From Duganella sp. Root336D2 (GTDB lineage Bacteria > Pseudomonadota > Gammaproteobacteria > Burkholderiales > Burkholderiaceae_D), in NCBI RefSeq assembly GCF_001425005.1, contig NZ_LMDB01000036.1, positions 248,001-312,000 of the forward strand: 64,000 bases of DNA. Reading direction: 5' to 3'. The translations under genes and the position numbers were made by a program. Positions 33,828 through 42,449 of this stretch are shown one piece after another (within the stretch, counting starts at the first letter, position 1; each line of letters begins with the position of its first letter). Under the pieces are notes generated by a model that was given only the letters and a program-made list of their open reading frames with translations, made no database searches and was not told the origin of the DNA.

Positions 33828-34427
33828 ATGGATAAAGAACAATTCGCAACCAATGTCTATTACGACAGGACCTTCGACTGCGACGCGGCGAAGATCCTGC
33901 CGGGCGAGTACTACTACACCCAGAAGGACATGCTGATCGTGACCGTGCTCGGCTCCTGCGTGTCGGCCTGCATCCGCGACCGGCTGACCGGCCTGGGCGG
34001 CATGAACCACTTCATGCTGCCGGACGGCGGCTCCGATGCCGGCAGCCCGGTTTCCGCCTCGGCGCGCTACGGCACGTATGCGATGGAAGTGCTGATCAAC
34101 GACCTGCTGAAGGCCGGCGCGCGGCGCGACAACCTGGAGGCCAAGGTGTTCGGCGGCGGCGCGGTGCTGAAAGGCTTCACCGCGATCAACGTCGGCGAAC
34201 GCAATGCCGCCTTCGTGCAAAGCTTCCTGAAGAACGAGAAGATCCGCATCATGGCGGAAGACCTGTGCGACATTTACCCGCGCAAGGTCTACTTTTTCCC
34301 CAAGACCGGCAAGGTGCTGGTCAAGAAACTGATGCAAACCCATAACGACACCCTGGCGCAGCGTGAAAACGACTACGCCAACCGCCTCAAGGCCAAGCCG
34401 GTGGCGGGCGAGGTCGAGCTGTTTTAA
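33828..34427 (+). CDS. cheD: Chemoreceptor glutamine deamidase CheD
   Basis: 199 residues from the ATG at 33828, one base after the cheR stop. The catalytic Cys and His are visible in VLGSCVSACIRD and GGMNHFMLP, and KVFGGGAVLKGF completes the core. CheD deamidates receptor Gln residues to Glu and is absent from Escherichia coli, so the operon follows the beta-type arrangement. The order cheR-cheD-cheB is standard in this group. The final 40 residues are an unconserved tail. Confidence 0.96.
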   Translation: MDKEQFATNVYYDRTFDCDAAKILPGEYYYTQKDMLIVTVLGSCVSACIRDRLTGLGGMNHFMLPDGGSDAGSPVSASARYGTYAMEVLINDLLKAGARRDNLEAKVFGGGAVLKGFTAINVGERNAAFVQSFLKNEKIRIMAEDLCDIYPRKVYFFPKTGKVLVKKLMQTHNDTLAQRENDYANRLKAKPVAGEVELF

Positions 34428-34444
34428 GAAACCAGGTGTACATA

Positions 34445-35524
34445 ATGAACAAGATCAAAGTCCTGATTTGCGACGACTCCGCGCTGATCCGCAGCGTGAT
34501 GACGGAGATCATCAAGAGCCAGCCGGACATGGAAGTGGTGGGCGTGGCGCCCGACCCGCTGGTGGCGCGCGACCTGATCAAGCAGACCAACCCGGACGTG
34601 CTGACGCTGGATGTCGAGATGCCGAAGATGGATGGCCTCGACTTCCTCGAACGCCTGATGCGCTTGCGGCCGATGCCGGTGGTGATGGTGTCTTCGCTGA
34701 CCGAGCGCGGCTCGGAAATCACGCTGCGTGCGCTGGAACTGGGCGCGGTCGATTTCGTCACCAAGCCCAAGATTTCGATCCAGTCCGGCATGCGCGAATA
34801 CGCCGACCTGATCTCCGACAAGATCCGCGCCGCCTCCAAGGCCCGGGTCCGCGCCCGCACCCTGCCTGCTGCCGGCGCGGCAGGCGAGGGCGGCACGACG
34901 CTGCCGCAATTACGGAACCCACTGATGTCTTCGGAAAAACTGATTATTGTCGGCGCGTCAACGGGCGGCACGGAAGCCATCCGCGAGTTCCTGATGCAGA
35001 TGCCGTCGGATTGCCCGGGCATCCTGATCACCCAGCACATGCCGGAAGGCTTCACCAAATCGTTTGCCAAGCGCCTCGATTCGCTGTGCAAGATCTCGGT
35101 CATGGAAGCGCAGGGCAATGAACGCGTGCTGCCAGGCCACGCCTATATCGCGCCGGGTCATTCGCACCTGCTGCTGACCCGTTCCGGCGCCAACTACATG
35201 ACCAGGCTGGACCAGGGCGAGCCGGTCAACCGCCACCGCCCATCGGTCGATGTGCTGTTCCGTTCGGCAGCCCAGAATGCCGGTAAAAACGCGGTTGGGG
35301 TGATCCTGACCGGCATGGGCAAGGACGGTGCGGCAGGCATGCTGGAGATGAAGAACGCCGGGGCGTATAATTTCGCGCAGGACGAAGCCAGCTGCGTGGT
35401 GTTCGGCATGCCGCGCGAGGCGATTGCCGTTGGTGCAACGCACGAAGTCGGCGCCTTGCCGGCGCTGCCCGGCATGGTATTGGGTTATCTTGCGCAGCAT
35501 GGCTCGCGTGCATTGCGCGTTTGA
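34445..35524 (+). CDS. cheB: Chemotaxis response regulator methylesterase CheB
   Basis: 359 residues from the ATG at 34445; a GTG three codons upstream is also in frame. The receiver (VLICDDSALIRSVMTE, acceptor Asp in VLTLDVEMPKMDG) is joined by a basic, Ala-rich linker to the CheB_methylest domain. That domain has its catalytic Ser in VGASTGGTEAI, His in ITQHMPEGFTKSF and Asp in TGMGKDGAAGML. It demethylates or deamidates MCPs in response to CheA phosphorylation. A 121-base gap separates it from cheY, so cheY may also have its own promoter. Confidence 0.96.
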   Translation: MNKIKVLICDDSALIRSVMTEIIKSQPDMEVVGVAPDPLVARDLIKQTNPDVLTLDVEMPKMDGLDFLERLMRLRPMPVVMVSSLTERGSEITLRALELGAVDFVTKPKISIQSGMREYADLISDKIRAASKARVRARTLPAAGAAGEGGTTLPQLRNPLMSSEKLIIVGASTGGTEAIREFLMQMPSDCPGILITQHMPEGFTKSFAKRLDSLCKISVMEAQGNERVLPGHAYIAPGHSHLLLTRSGANYMTRLDQGEPVNRHRPSVDVLFRSAAQNAGKNAVGVILTGMGKDGAAGMLEMKNAGAYNFAQDEASCVVFGMPREAIAVGATHEVGALPALPGMVLGYLAQHGSRALRV

Positions 35525-35645
35525 CACGTGATTGACAGTTTTGGGGTAGTTAGTTCGCCTTGGAGCAACGAAAATGCTATCCTACAACTTGCTGGGTACA
35601 CCACTTTAATTAATAACCGCGTAAGTAGAAACAACGGAGCAATTC

Positions 35646-36035
35646 ATGGCTGATCCAAAGATGAAATTTTTGGTTGTTGACGATTTCTCGACGATGCGCC
35701 GCATCGTGCGAAATCTCTTGAAAGAACTGGGTTATGCCAACGTGGACGAGGCGGAAGACGGCGTGATGGCGCTGGCTAAACTGCGCGCGGAGCAATTCGA
35801 CTTCGTGGTCTCCGACTGGAACATGCCGAATATGGATGGCCTGACCATGTTGCAGAACATCCGTGCCGACCCGGCGCTGGCCAAGCTGCCGGTGCTGATG
35901 GTGACCGCCGAGGCCAAAAAGGAAAACATCATCGCGGCTGCGCAGGCAGGCGCCAACGGCTATGTGGTGAAGCCGTTCACCGCGGCCACCCTGGATGAAA
36001 AGCTGAACAAGATTTTCGAAAAGCTCGGCGCTTGA
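35646..36035 (+). CDS. cheY: Chemotaxis response regulator CheY
   Basis: 129 residues. It is a canonical CheY: MKFLVVDDFSTMRRIVRNLLKELGY, the acceptor Asp in FDFVVSDWNMPNMDGL, Thr in LMVTAEAKK and Lys in YVVKPFTAATL. It binds FliM to switch flagellar rotation. A ribosome site (CGGAG) stands before the ATG. No cheZ gene follows it, unlike in many relatives; the CheZ-like gene of this operon is near motB. The upstream 121 bases may hold a second promoter, but none is convincing. Confidence 0.97.
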   Translation: MADPKMKFLVVDDFSTMRRIVRNLLKELGYANVDEAEDGVMALAKLRAEQFDFVVSDWNMPNMDGLTMLQNIRADPALAKLPVLMVTAEAKKENIIAAAQAGANGYVVKPFTAATLDEKLNKIFEKLGA

Positions 36036-36111
36036 TCCCGGCTTTACAAGTAATTTGCGGTGGCGGCCCTGGCCGCCGCCGTTCCCTCCCGAATCAAGCA
36101 TAAGACCACGT

Positions 36112-37323
36112 ATGCATCAGTCACATTTCCTGGTTCGTGAACCCCTGCTCGATCCCGAGCAGCGCGTGGTCGGCTACGAACTTACATGGCAGCAGGAAGC
36201 TGCGACCCATGTGCCCTCCCTGGAAGAGCTCGAGGGCCTGGTCGGTTTCGTTGCCGGCCAGGTGAATCACCCCGAACACGGCTGGCTGCTGAAACAGAAG
36301 ACCCTGTTCCTGCAAGCCGTGCCGGGCATGCTGTCGACCGATTCCATGTTCGACCTGCCGCCCGAGCACACCGTGCTGTCGCTGAAAACCTCCGAGCTGG
36401 CCAATCCGACCACGCTGGCGGCCGTGCAGGGCCTGCGTGCCGGCGGAGTCGGCATCCTGCTGCGCGAAGCCGACCTGGCGCGCGTGGGCAGCCGCCTGGG
36501 CACCATTTGTTCGTATGTCGAAGTACGCTTTACCGGCGCCGATGTGGCCGCGCAGGCGCGCGCCTATTCGCTGCTGAAGACGTCCAATATCCGCATGGTG
36601 GGCCGGCCGGTCACCACCTGGTCCGATTTCGATGCCTGCGCCGCCCTTGGGCTGGATGCCTTTGTCGGCAAGCTGCACCTGACCCCGCGTCCGGGCAGCG
36701 AGGGGCAGGGTTTGAATCCTTCCCAGACCATCATCTTGCAACTGATGCAGATGGTGAATGCCAATGCCGACGTGGCCCAGCTGGAAAGCGTGCTCAAGCG
36801 CGATGCGGCCCTGTCGTACAAGCTGCTGAAGTACATCAACTCGGCCGGTTTTGGCGCCGGGCGTGAAGTGCAATCGCTGAAACAGGCGATCCAGCTGCTG
36901 GGCTACCAGCCGATGTACCGCTGGCTGACGCTGCTGCTGGCGACCGCTTCCACCTCCGGCTTCTCGCCGGTGCTGCTGGAAACTGCCGTGGTGCGCGGCC
37001 GCCTGGCTGAATTACTGGGCCAGAAGGCACTGGGCAAGGCTGATGCGGAGAATATCTTCGTAGCCGGCATGTTCTCGCTGCTGGACCGCCTGCTGGGCAT
37101 CCCGATGAAGGATGTGCTGCAAGAGATCCAGCTGAACGACGAAGTGGTCAAGGCGCTGCTGACGCGCGGCGGCAAGTACGGCCCGTTCCTGGCACTGGCC
37201 GAAGCTTGCGAACTGAATTCGAACCTGGTCAGCTCGCTGGCCGATTCGCTGTCGCTGACGCCGGAAGACGTCAACAAGGCCCACCTGTCGGCCCTGGCCT
37301 GGACCCAGAGCGTCACGGCGTAA
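36112..37323 (+). CDS. YuxH-like EAL/HDOD signalling protein
   Basis: 403 residues from the ATG at 36112. The first 200 residues look like a degenerate EAL-type fold (VREPLLDPEQRVVGYELTWQ, then LREADLARVGSRL, YVEVRFTGAD). Residues 205-400 are an HDOD domain (LQLMQMVNANADVAQLESVLKRDAALSYKLLKYINSAGFG). No complete EAL catalytic set is visible, so it is probably a scaffold or sensor, not a cyclic di-GMP hydrolase. It ends the che run, 77 bases after cheY, in the place where cheZ might be expected. A link to motility is inferred from context. Confidence 0.88.
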   Translation: MHQSHFLVREPLLDPEQRVVGYELTWQQEAATHVPSLEELEGLVGFVAGQVNHPEHGWLLKQKTLFLQAVPGMLSTDSMFDLPPEHTVLSLKTSELANPTTLAAVQGLRAGGVGILLREADLARVGSRLGTICSYVEVRFTGADVAAQARAYSLLKTSNIRMVGRPVTTWSDFDACAALGLDAFVGKLHLTPRPGSEGQGLNPSQTIILQLMQMVNANADVAQLESVLKRDAALSYKLLKYINSAGFGAGREVQSLKQAIQLLGYQPMYRWLTLLLATASTSGFSPVLLETAVVRGRLAELLGQKALGKADAENIFVAGMFSLLDRLLGIPMKDVLQEIQLNDEVVKALLTRGGKYGPFLALAEACELNSNLVSSLADSLSLTPEDVNKAHLSALAWTQSVTA

Positions 37324-37331
37324 GCAGCGCT

Positions 37332-37355
37332 GGAGCGCCCGTTGCCGGGCGCTCC
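37332..37355. terminator. GC-rich hairpin between convergent genes
   Basis: GGAGCGCCCG and CGGGCGCTCC form a perfect 10-bp stem with loop TTGC. It lies 9 bases after the HDOD gene stop and 18 bases beyond the stop of the minus-strand LTA-synthase-like gene. There is no T-run, so it is a weak intrinsic terminator at best. Confidence 0.5.
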
Positions 37356-37372
37356 ATTCCCCACCGAAAAAA

Positions 37373-39337
37373 TTACTTGGTCAAGCGGTAGCGCTGTTCG
37401 CGGTACAGCAGCGAAGGCGCGATCACGTGCGCCATGGCCTGGTCGACCTGGGCCTGGGTTGGCCTGGTATCGGTCAGCTGCAGCTCGCCCTTGGCGAAGT
37501 CGTAGCGGCCGATCAGCGGCTCCTGGCTTGGGCGCAGGATGGTTGCGGTGTCGCCTTCGAGCCAGGTGAAGTAGTTATCGAACTGCATGATCGCGCGGCC
37601 CGGGGTGGTGCTGTCCTTGACGAAGTCACGGCCGATCATCGGGTGCGTGCTGGAAATGCCGATCATCGACAGCAGGGTAGGGCCGAGGTCGATCTGGCTG
37701 GCCAGGGTCGTGATGCGTTTCGGCGCCACGTCCGCCCCCAGGATCAGGCCCGGGATGTGGAACTTCTTGATCGGCATCAGGCTGTTGCCGTACACGCGGT
37801 TGTCGTGGTCGGCCACGATCAGGAACACCGTATCCTTCCAGTAATCCTGCTTTTTCGCCTCGGCGATGAACTTGCCGAGCGCGTAATCGGCATATTTGAC
37901 GGCGTTGTTGACGGTCTGCTTGGCCGGGTCGTGCAGCTCGATCTTGCCATCCGGGAATTCAAACGGTTCGTGGTTGGAGGAGCTGAAAATCAGGCTGAAG
38001 AAGGGCTTCTTCTGCGCATGCAGCTGTTTCAGGCGCTCCAGCGATTTGTCGAACAGGTCTTCATCGGATGCGCCCCAGCTGCCGACAAACTTCGGCTGCA
38101 TTTCGCTGCGGTCGACCACGTTCTGGAAGCCGTTGCCGGTGAAGAAGCTGCGCATATTGTCGAAGTGCGCCTCGCCGCCGTACACGAATTCAGTGTGGTA
38201 GCCCTGCTTGCCCAGGCCCAGTGCCAGCGTATAGAAGTTCTGCTGTGCCAGCGAGAGCTTGACGACGCTGCGTGCCGGGGTCGGCGCATAGCCCGCGACG
38301 ACAGCTTCAATGCCGCGCACCGAACGGGTGCCGGTGGCATACAGCTGCTCGAACCACCAGCCTTCGTTCTTCAGTTTTTCCAGCTCCGGCGTGACCGGCA
38401 GGCCGCCCAGCGATTGCACGAAGGTGGCGCCCAGGCTCTCTTCCAGCACGATCACCAGGTTGAGCGGCTTGTCGCGCTGGATGGCGGCTTGTTGCGCATG
38501 CAGGGTTGGCAGTTCCTCTTGCGTGAACTGGTAATCGCGCAGCCATGGCGCCGACGTCACTGCCGGGAACACTTTCTCGCGCGGGAATTTGCCGTAGATC
38601 TCGGAGGAATTGGCCTCCTTGCGCATCGAGGCGATGGCATCGATGACCGACCATGGCGAATTGATGATCAGCGAATTGACCATGGCATCGCCGGTCAGCG
38701 CGAACGTCGCCGGATTGGCCGGGCGGTGCTCGGTGGTGGAGCGGATCTGGAAGCCGACCAGCAGCACCAGCAGCGGCCAGGTCAGCAGCACCAGCTTGGG
38801 CGACCACATGCCGGTGCCGGCGGACGCCGACTTCAGCAGGCGGAACACCAGCACGCTCAGCAGGACGGTGCCGCTGACGCCAAGAATCACCGCGAGGCGG
38901 AAACCGTTCCACAGCGTGGCGGCGACTTCCTTCGGATAGGACAGGTATTCGATGAACAGGCGGTTCGGCCTGAAATCGTATTGCATGATGAACTGCGGCG
39001 TGGACAGTTCCATGAAGATGATGAACAGCAGCCCCAGGCTGGCCCAGGTCACGGTGAACAGCTTCCATGCGCGCGCCGAATAGCGCTGGGCCAGGAAAGG
39101 CGCCAGCACCAGCGGCAGCGCAAGCAGGTAGCCGAGCAGGATCAGGTCGGCGCGTACGCCTTGCACCAGCATCTCACCCAGGATGCCGGTGGCGCTGACG
39201 CGCTCCCATTGCCAGGCGGCCAGGCCAAGGCGCGAGAGCGAAAGGATCACCAGCCCGGCAAGCACCATCTGCACCAGGGTAGCGTAAGGGCCTGCCCATT
39301 GGGTCAGGCGGGCAAGGCGGGCTGCAGCGCGGTTCAT
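37373..39337 (-). CDS. LTA synthase-like phosphoglycerol transferase/sulfatase
   Basis: 654 residues. Five N-terminal transmembrane helices (up to about residue 200) precede an extracytoplasmic alkaline-phosphatase-like domain. Features of the LtaS/OpgB sulfatase group are visible: VIVLEESLGATFVQSLGG, the catalytic Thr in ATGTRSVRGIEAVVAG, SSSNHEPFEFP and the metal site VADHDNRVYG. Enzymes of this class transfer phosphoglycerol to surface glycans. Gram-negative members act on periplasmic glucans or other surface sugars. It is the last gene of a four-gene run with overlapping junctions; the upstream gene ends 4 bases before its start. Confidence 0.9.
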   Translation of the reverse strand: MNRAAARLARLTQWAGPYATLVQMVLAGLVILSLSRLGLAAWQWERVSATGILGEMLVQGVRADLILLGYLLALPLVLAPFLAQRYSARAWKLFTVTWASLGLLFIIFMELSTPQFIMQYDFRPNRLFIEYLSYPKEVAATLWNGFRLAVILGVSGTVLLSVLVFRLLKSASAGTGMWSPKLVLLTWPLLVLLVGFQIRSTTEHRPANPATFALTGDAMVNSLIINSPWSVIDAIASMRKEANSSEIYGKFPREKVFPAVTSAPWLRDYQFTQEELPTLHAQQAAIQRDKPLNLVIVLEESLGATFVQSLGGLPVTPELEKLKNEGWWFEQLYATGTRSVRGIEAVVAGYAPTPARSVVKLSLAQQNFYTLALGLGKQGYHTEFVYGGEAHFDNMRSFFTGNGFQNVVDRSEMQPKFVGSWGASDEDLFDKSLERLKQLHAQKKPFFSLIFSSSNHEPFEFPDGKIELHDPAKQTVNNAVKYADYALGKFIAEAKKQDYWKDTVFLIVADHDNRVYGNSLMPIKKFHIPGLILGADVAPKRITTLASQIDLGPTLLSMIGISSTHPMIGRDFVKDSTTPGRAIMQFDNYFTWLEGDTATILRPSQEPLIGRYDFAKGELQLTDTRPTQAQVDQAMAHVIAPSLLYREQRYRLTK

Positions 39338-39341
39338 GTTG

Positions 39342-40145
39342 TCAGCCCATCATGGCGCCGGCGCCGGCGCTGAGCAGCCAGGCGGTCAGCAGCAGGAATG
39401 CCATTACGCAGCTGAACAGCTTATCCACCAGGCGCGCTTCCGCCGTCTGCTGGAATACTGCCGGCTGGCCGTAGCCAAAGCCGAGGAAGTAAGCGGCAAA
39501 GATGGTGGACATATAATGCACCGCGCCGAACAGTTCGCCCAGCTCGCCTTTGCGCGGATGGTCGATCAGCACGTGCGACAGCGCCACCAGCACCAGGTAG
39601 ATGACGGAGACAGGCAGCGGCGGCAGGTAGACGCCGAACTTCTCGACGAAATTGCGCACGGCAGGACGGCTGCGCGCCAGCAGCGGCAGGATCACGTTGT
39701 GGGTCAGGCCGGCCAGCAGGATCATCTTCAGCATGATGGTCTTGTGGATGCTGCCGCCCTTGCCGATGGCCAGGTTATGCAGGTTGGTTTCGCCCTGGCG
39801 GTTGTTATGCTGGAAAAATTCGGACGATTGCACATGCAGGATGCGCTGGAACCAGCTGATCTCTTCCATTGCCGCGGCGGCCACCAGCAGGCCCAGGCCA
39901 AGCATGCCGAGGGTGGCCAGGTCGAAGCCGTTGCGCTTCCAGCGCTCAATGGCGGCAAACACCAGCAGGCCCGCAGTCATGGCAAAGCACAGGAACTGCA
40001 GCCATTCGACGATGCCGTCTTCGGTCAGTACGCGCATCAGTTGTTCCGGCGAATTCTTCACCGACACTGCCAGCAGCAGCGCGAAAATATTGATGGCGAT
40101 GCCGGTCAACAGGACCGGATGCGAATACCATTTACGGTTTAACAC
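39342..40145 (-). CDS. Polytopic membrane protein of unknown function
   Basis: 267 residues from a GTG at 40145, with AAGGAGTAG a good distance upstream. Six to seven hydrophobic helices are present. A conserved-looking polar block is visible: MEEISWFQRILHV, then about 20 residues later GETNLHNLAIGK; a similar EEISW...NLHN pattern is known in unassigned membrane proteins. No enzyme is recognised. It overlaps the preceding gene by 14 bases and ends 4 bases before the LTA-synthase-like gene, so all probably serve one surface process. Confidence 0.78.
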   Translation of the reverse strand: MLNRKWYSHPVLLTGIAINIFALLLAVSVKNSPEQLMRVLTEDGIVEWLQFLCFAMTAGLLVFAAIERWKRNGFDLATLGMLGLGLLVAAAAMEEISWFQRILHVQSSEFFQHNNRQGETNLHNLAIGKGGSIHKTIMLKMILLAGLTHNVILPLLARSRPAVRNFVEKFGVYLPPLPVSVIYLVLVALSHVLIDHPRKGELGELFGAVHYMSTIFAAYFLGFGYGQPAVFQQTAEARLVDKLFSCVMAFLLLTAWLLSAGAGAMMG

Positions 40146-40785
40146 TGACTACTCCTTGATTGTTTGTTGCAGAATTGCGTTCCCGCTTGCGCCAGGCCCG
40201 GATGGCGAGCGTCAGCACGGCCCAGAGCCAGAGCATGGGATCGAGCAGTGCATCCCACAGGTTCCCGGTGGGCAGGCGCAGCAAGGTGAACAGGGTGAGG
40301 GCAGCCAGCGCAGCAAAGGCTTGCGGCCGCCAGCGGCCCTGGACGATCCAGGCCGCGCACAGCACCATGACGGCCAATGCGAACAGTGGCGCCCCGCGCG
40401 GGCCGAAGCCCCAGAAATACAGGCTGAGCGAGATCAGGCCCAGCGCGTCAAGATAGAGGACGGTGCCGAACAGCGCGATCGTGCAGGCCAGGGCCACGGG
40501 CATGACGCCGGCAGCGGCTGCCGGCCGCCAGGGCCGGGCCAGGCGCACCAGGCAAAGGCCGGCCAGCAATCCGCTCGGCCACTGCAGCGCGAGGGCAATC
40601 CAGTAAGCCGGCGAAAGCTTGCCAGGCAACAGCGTCACTACGATCATGAAGCCCAGCAGCAGGGCTGTTGCCCGCCGCGAAAGCTGGCGCGAAGCCGGCA
40701 GCAGGCTGACAAGCAAGGTGGCGAGCACGATGCCCCATGCCACCTTGCCATACGTGTTTTGCAGCAGCAGGTCAGGAAGGGTCAT
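40132..40785 (-). CDS. Small polytopic membrane protein of unknown function
   Basis: 217 residues, with about six hydrophobic helices and short basic loops; no conserved catalytic motif is recognised. The N-terminus (LLLQNTYGKVAWGIVLATLL) lacks a cleavable signal. The start overlaps the sialidase-like gene stop (ATGA) and the end overlaps the next gene by 14 bases, so translation is likely coupled in both directions. It could be a VanZ-like or a small transporter-like protein, but neither is supported. Confidence 0.72.
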   Translation of the reverse strand: MTLPDLLLQNTYGKVAWGIVLATLLVSLLPASRQLSRRATALLLGFMIVVTLLPGKLSPAYWIALALQWPSGLLAGLCLVRLARPWRPAAAAGVMPVALACTIALFGTVLYLDALGLISLSLYFWGFGPRGAPLFALAVMVLCAAWIVQGRWRPQAFAALAALTLFTLLRLPTGNLWDALLDPMLWLWAVLTLAIRAWRKRERNSATNNQGVVSVKP

Positions 40786-41981
40786 TCCGCGCCCCCTTTG
40801 AAATCCAGGTCGATCACATGGTGCGCGATCGCTTCGCGGCGCGAGGTATAGGTGATGTGCAGCTCATCGCCAACCTGGTGCAGGTCGGGATAGGAAAATT
40901 CTTCGCCGGCGCTGCCGTGGGCGATGTCGGTGACGTGCGTCCAGTTGCGGCCGTCGTCGGTGGTCGACAGGCGCAGCACATTGCGGTCGGATCCGCCGGG
41001 CACGATATGGTTATGCAGCAAGGCGATACTGCCGTTGCTGAGGCGCAGCGCGCTGAGGGAAGTACTCTGGTTCGGCAGGGAGAGTGCGGGCAGGTCGTCC
41101 CAATTGACGCCGCCGTCGCTGCTGCGCGCATGCTGCACCCGCTGCTCGCCGCTCGAATCGCGCATCCAGGCGTGCACTTCGGAAGAGGAGAAGGGGACGA
41201 TGGTTGGCTGCAGCGTCGAAATGCGGCTGCCGATGCGCGAGATCCAGCGCGGATCGCCGTTCTGGTCGAAGGCCAGCATCAGCGGATATTTGATGCCCAT
41301 TTCAAAATAGGCAGGCAGCAGCCAGCCGCCATCGGCCAGGGCAACCGGCGTCGTGCGGACCAGCATGCTGGTATTGAACAGCGGCGACATCGGCAGCACG
41401 CGCTTGACCGTGAAGCTCTTGCCCAGGTCATCGGATACCATCTGGACGATGCGCGAGGCGGCCCAGCCGCCCAGGCCGGTCGCCACTACATACAGGTTGA
41501 TGCGCCCGTCGGCGGCCCCCCAGGCAACCGGGTTGCCGACGCGCCGGACGCCGTAGCCAAGGGCGGCCGACAGCGACTCGCGGCTGGCCACTTCCCACGG
41601 CTGGCTCCACTTGCCATTTTCCCAATGCGAGGAATAGACCTTGACGTCTGGCCCGCTTTCGCGGCTGCCGGCCCACCAGAATGCAGCCATGCGGCCGCCA
41701 GGCAGCGGCGTCATGGCGCTGGAATGCGCGGATGGGGCGTTAGGCGGCCTGGGCAACAGCGTGGCGGAACGGGGGATGAATTTCACCTTGCCCGGCTGGG
41801 CGGGGACAAACAGCATGGCCGAGCTGGTCTGGCGCGTGTTGATCCAGCGCTTGTATTCGGCCCCGGCGGCAATGACGAGGATTGCGACGCATAACACCTT
41901 GACTAAAAGTGATGCGCTGCTGCTTCGGTCTTGAGTGCTGTCAGCCGTGGTAATGGCGCTAGCGCCCAAGCGGAATTCCAT
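40782..41981 (-). CDS. Sialidase-like (BNR repeat) exported protein
   Basis: 399 residues. An N-terminal hydrophobic anchor (SLLVKVLCVAILVIAAGA) precedes a six-bladed propeller-like domain. At least three Asp-box-like repeats (S-x-D-x-G-x-x-W/F) are visible: SDDLGKSF, SSDGGVNW and TTDDGRNW. They place it in the exo-alpha-sialidase-like superfamily. No clear catalytic FRIP motif is seen, so activity on sialic acid is uncertain and another glycosidase or a carbohydrate-binding role is possible. It is the first gene of a four-gene overlapping run ending in the LTA-synthase-like gene. Confidence 0.85.
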   Translation of the reverse strand: MEFRLGASAITTADSTQDRSSSASLLVKVLCVAILVIAAGAEYKRWINTRQTSSAMLFVPAQPGKVKFIPRSATLLPRPPNAPSAHSSAMTPLPGGRMAAFWWAGSRESGPDVKVYSSHWENGKWSQPWEVASRESLSAALGYGVRRVGNPVAWGAADGRINLYVVATGLGGWAASRIVQMVSDDLGKSFTVKRVLPMSPLFNTSMLVRTTPVALADGGWLLPAYFEMGIKYPLMLAFDQNGDPRWISRIGSRISTLQPTIVPFSSSEVHAWMRDSSGEQRVQHARSSDGGVNWDDLPALSLPNQSTSLSALRLSNGSIALLHNHIVPGGSDRNVLRLSTTDDGRNWTHVTDIAHGSAGEEFSYPDLHQVGDELHITYTSRREAIAHHVIDLDFKGGAE

Positions 41982-42187
41982 CCTGTTATTCCTATATACT
42001 GAAGGTCAGTCTGCAAATGAAAATTCACAAGAGGAGCATCCTACAATAAAGAAAGCAATTGTGGGAATTTTCTGATCGAGCGTTTAAAAGTTAGCAATAA
42101 ACCAGTTGCGCTAAATCAACGGTTGGAGTCATTAAGCGGAAATATTGTCTGCGTAGCATCGGAACCACTCTAGCTACAGGAGGCGCC

Positions 42188-42442
42188 ATGTTCTTCGTAC
42201 GTTACTGCTGGACGTCGTCGCTCAAGGTACAGGTGGCAATTTGGATTGCGCTGGTGGCAGCGCTGGCTTCTGCGCATGGCACCAGCGCACAGGCTGAAGA
42301 GTTTGCGGTATCGCATCAAAGCCGCTGCATGCAAGAGCCGGGTTCGCCTGCTGTCGAGTTATGTGCGATGCGCACCATCCAGCTGGCTTCGCAATTGCAT
42401 GGGCTGGAATTCGGCGACCAGGTCGCCGAGGCGCTGCGGTAA
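42188..42442 (+). CDS. Small exported protein of unknown function
   Basis: 84 residues. A strong ribosome site (AGGAGG) stands 5 bases before the ATG. The N-terminus has a hydrophobic signal segment (VAIWIALVAALASAHGTSAQA), and the mature part of about 45 residues contains two Cys (RCMQEPG and LCAMR). No family is recognised. It lies between the divergent sialidase-like gene and panC, which is transcribed towards it; the two stop codons are 7 bases apart. Its codon composition is less GC-rich than its neighbours. Confidence 0.6.
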   Translation: MFFVRYCWTSSLKVQVAIWIALVAALASAHGTSAQAEEFAVSHQSRCMQEPGSPAVELCAMRTIQLASQLHGLEFGDQVAEALR

Positions 42443-42449
42443 GAGCCGC

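Noticed and set aside
37427..39373. A 648-codon plus-strand frame opposite the LTA-synthase-like gene
   Set aside because: No domain, signal or ribosome site; the minus-strand gene is clear.
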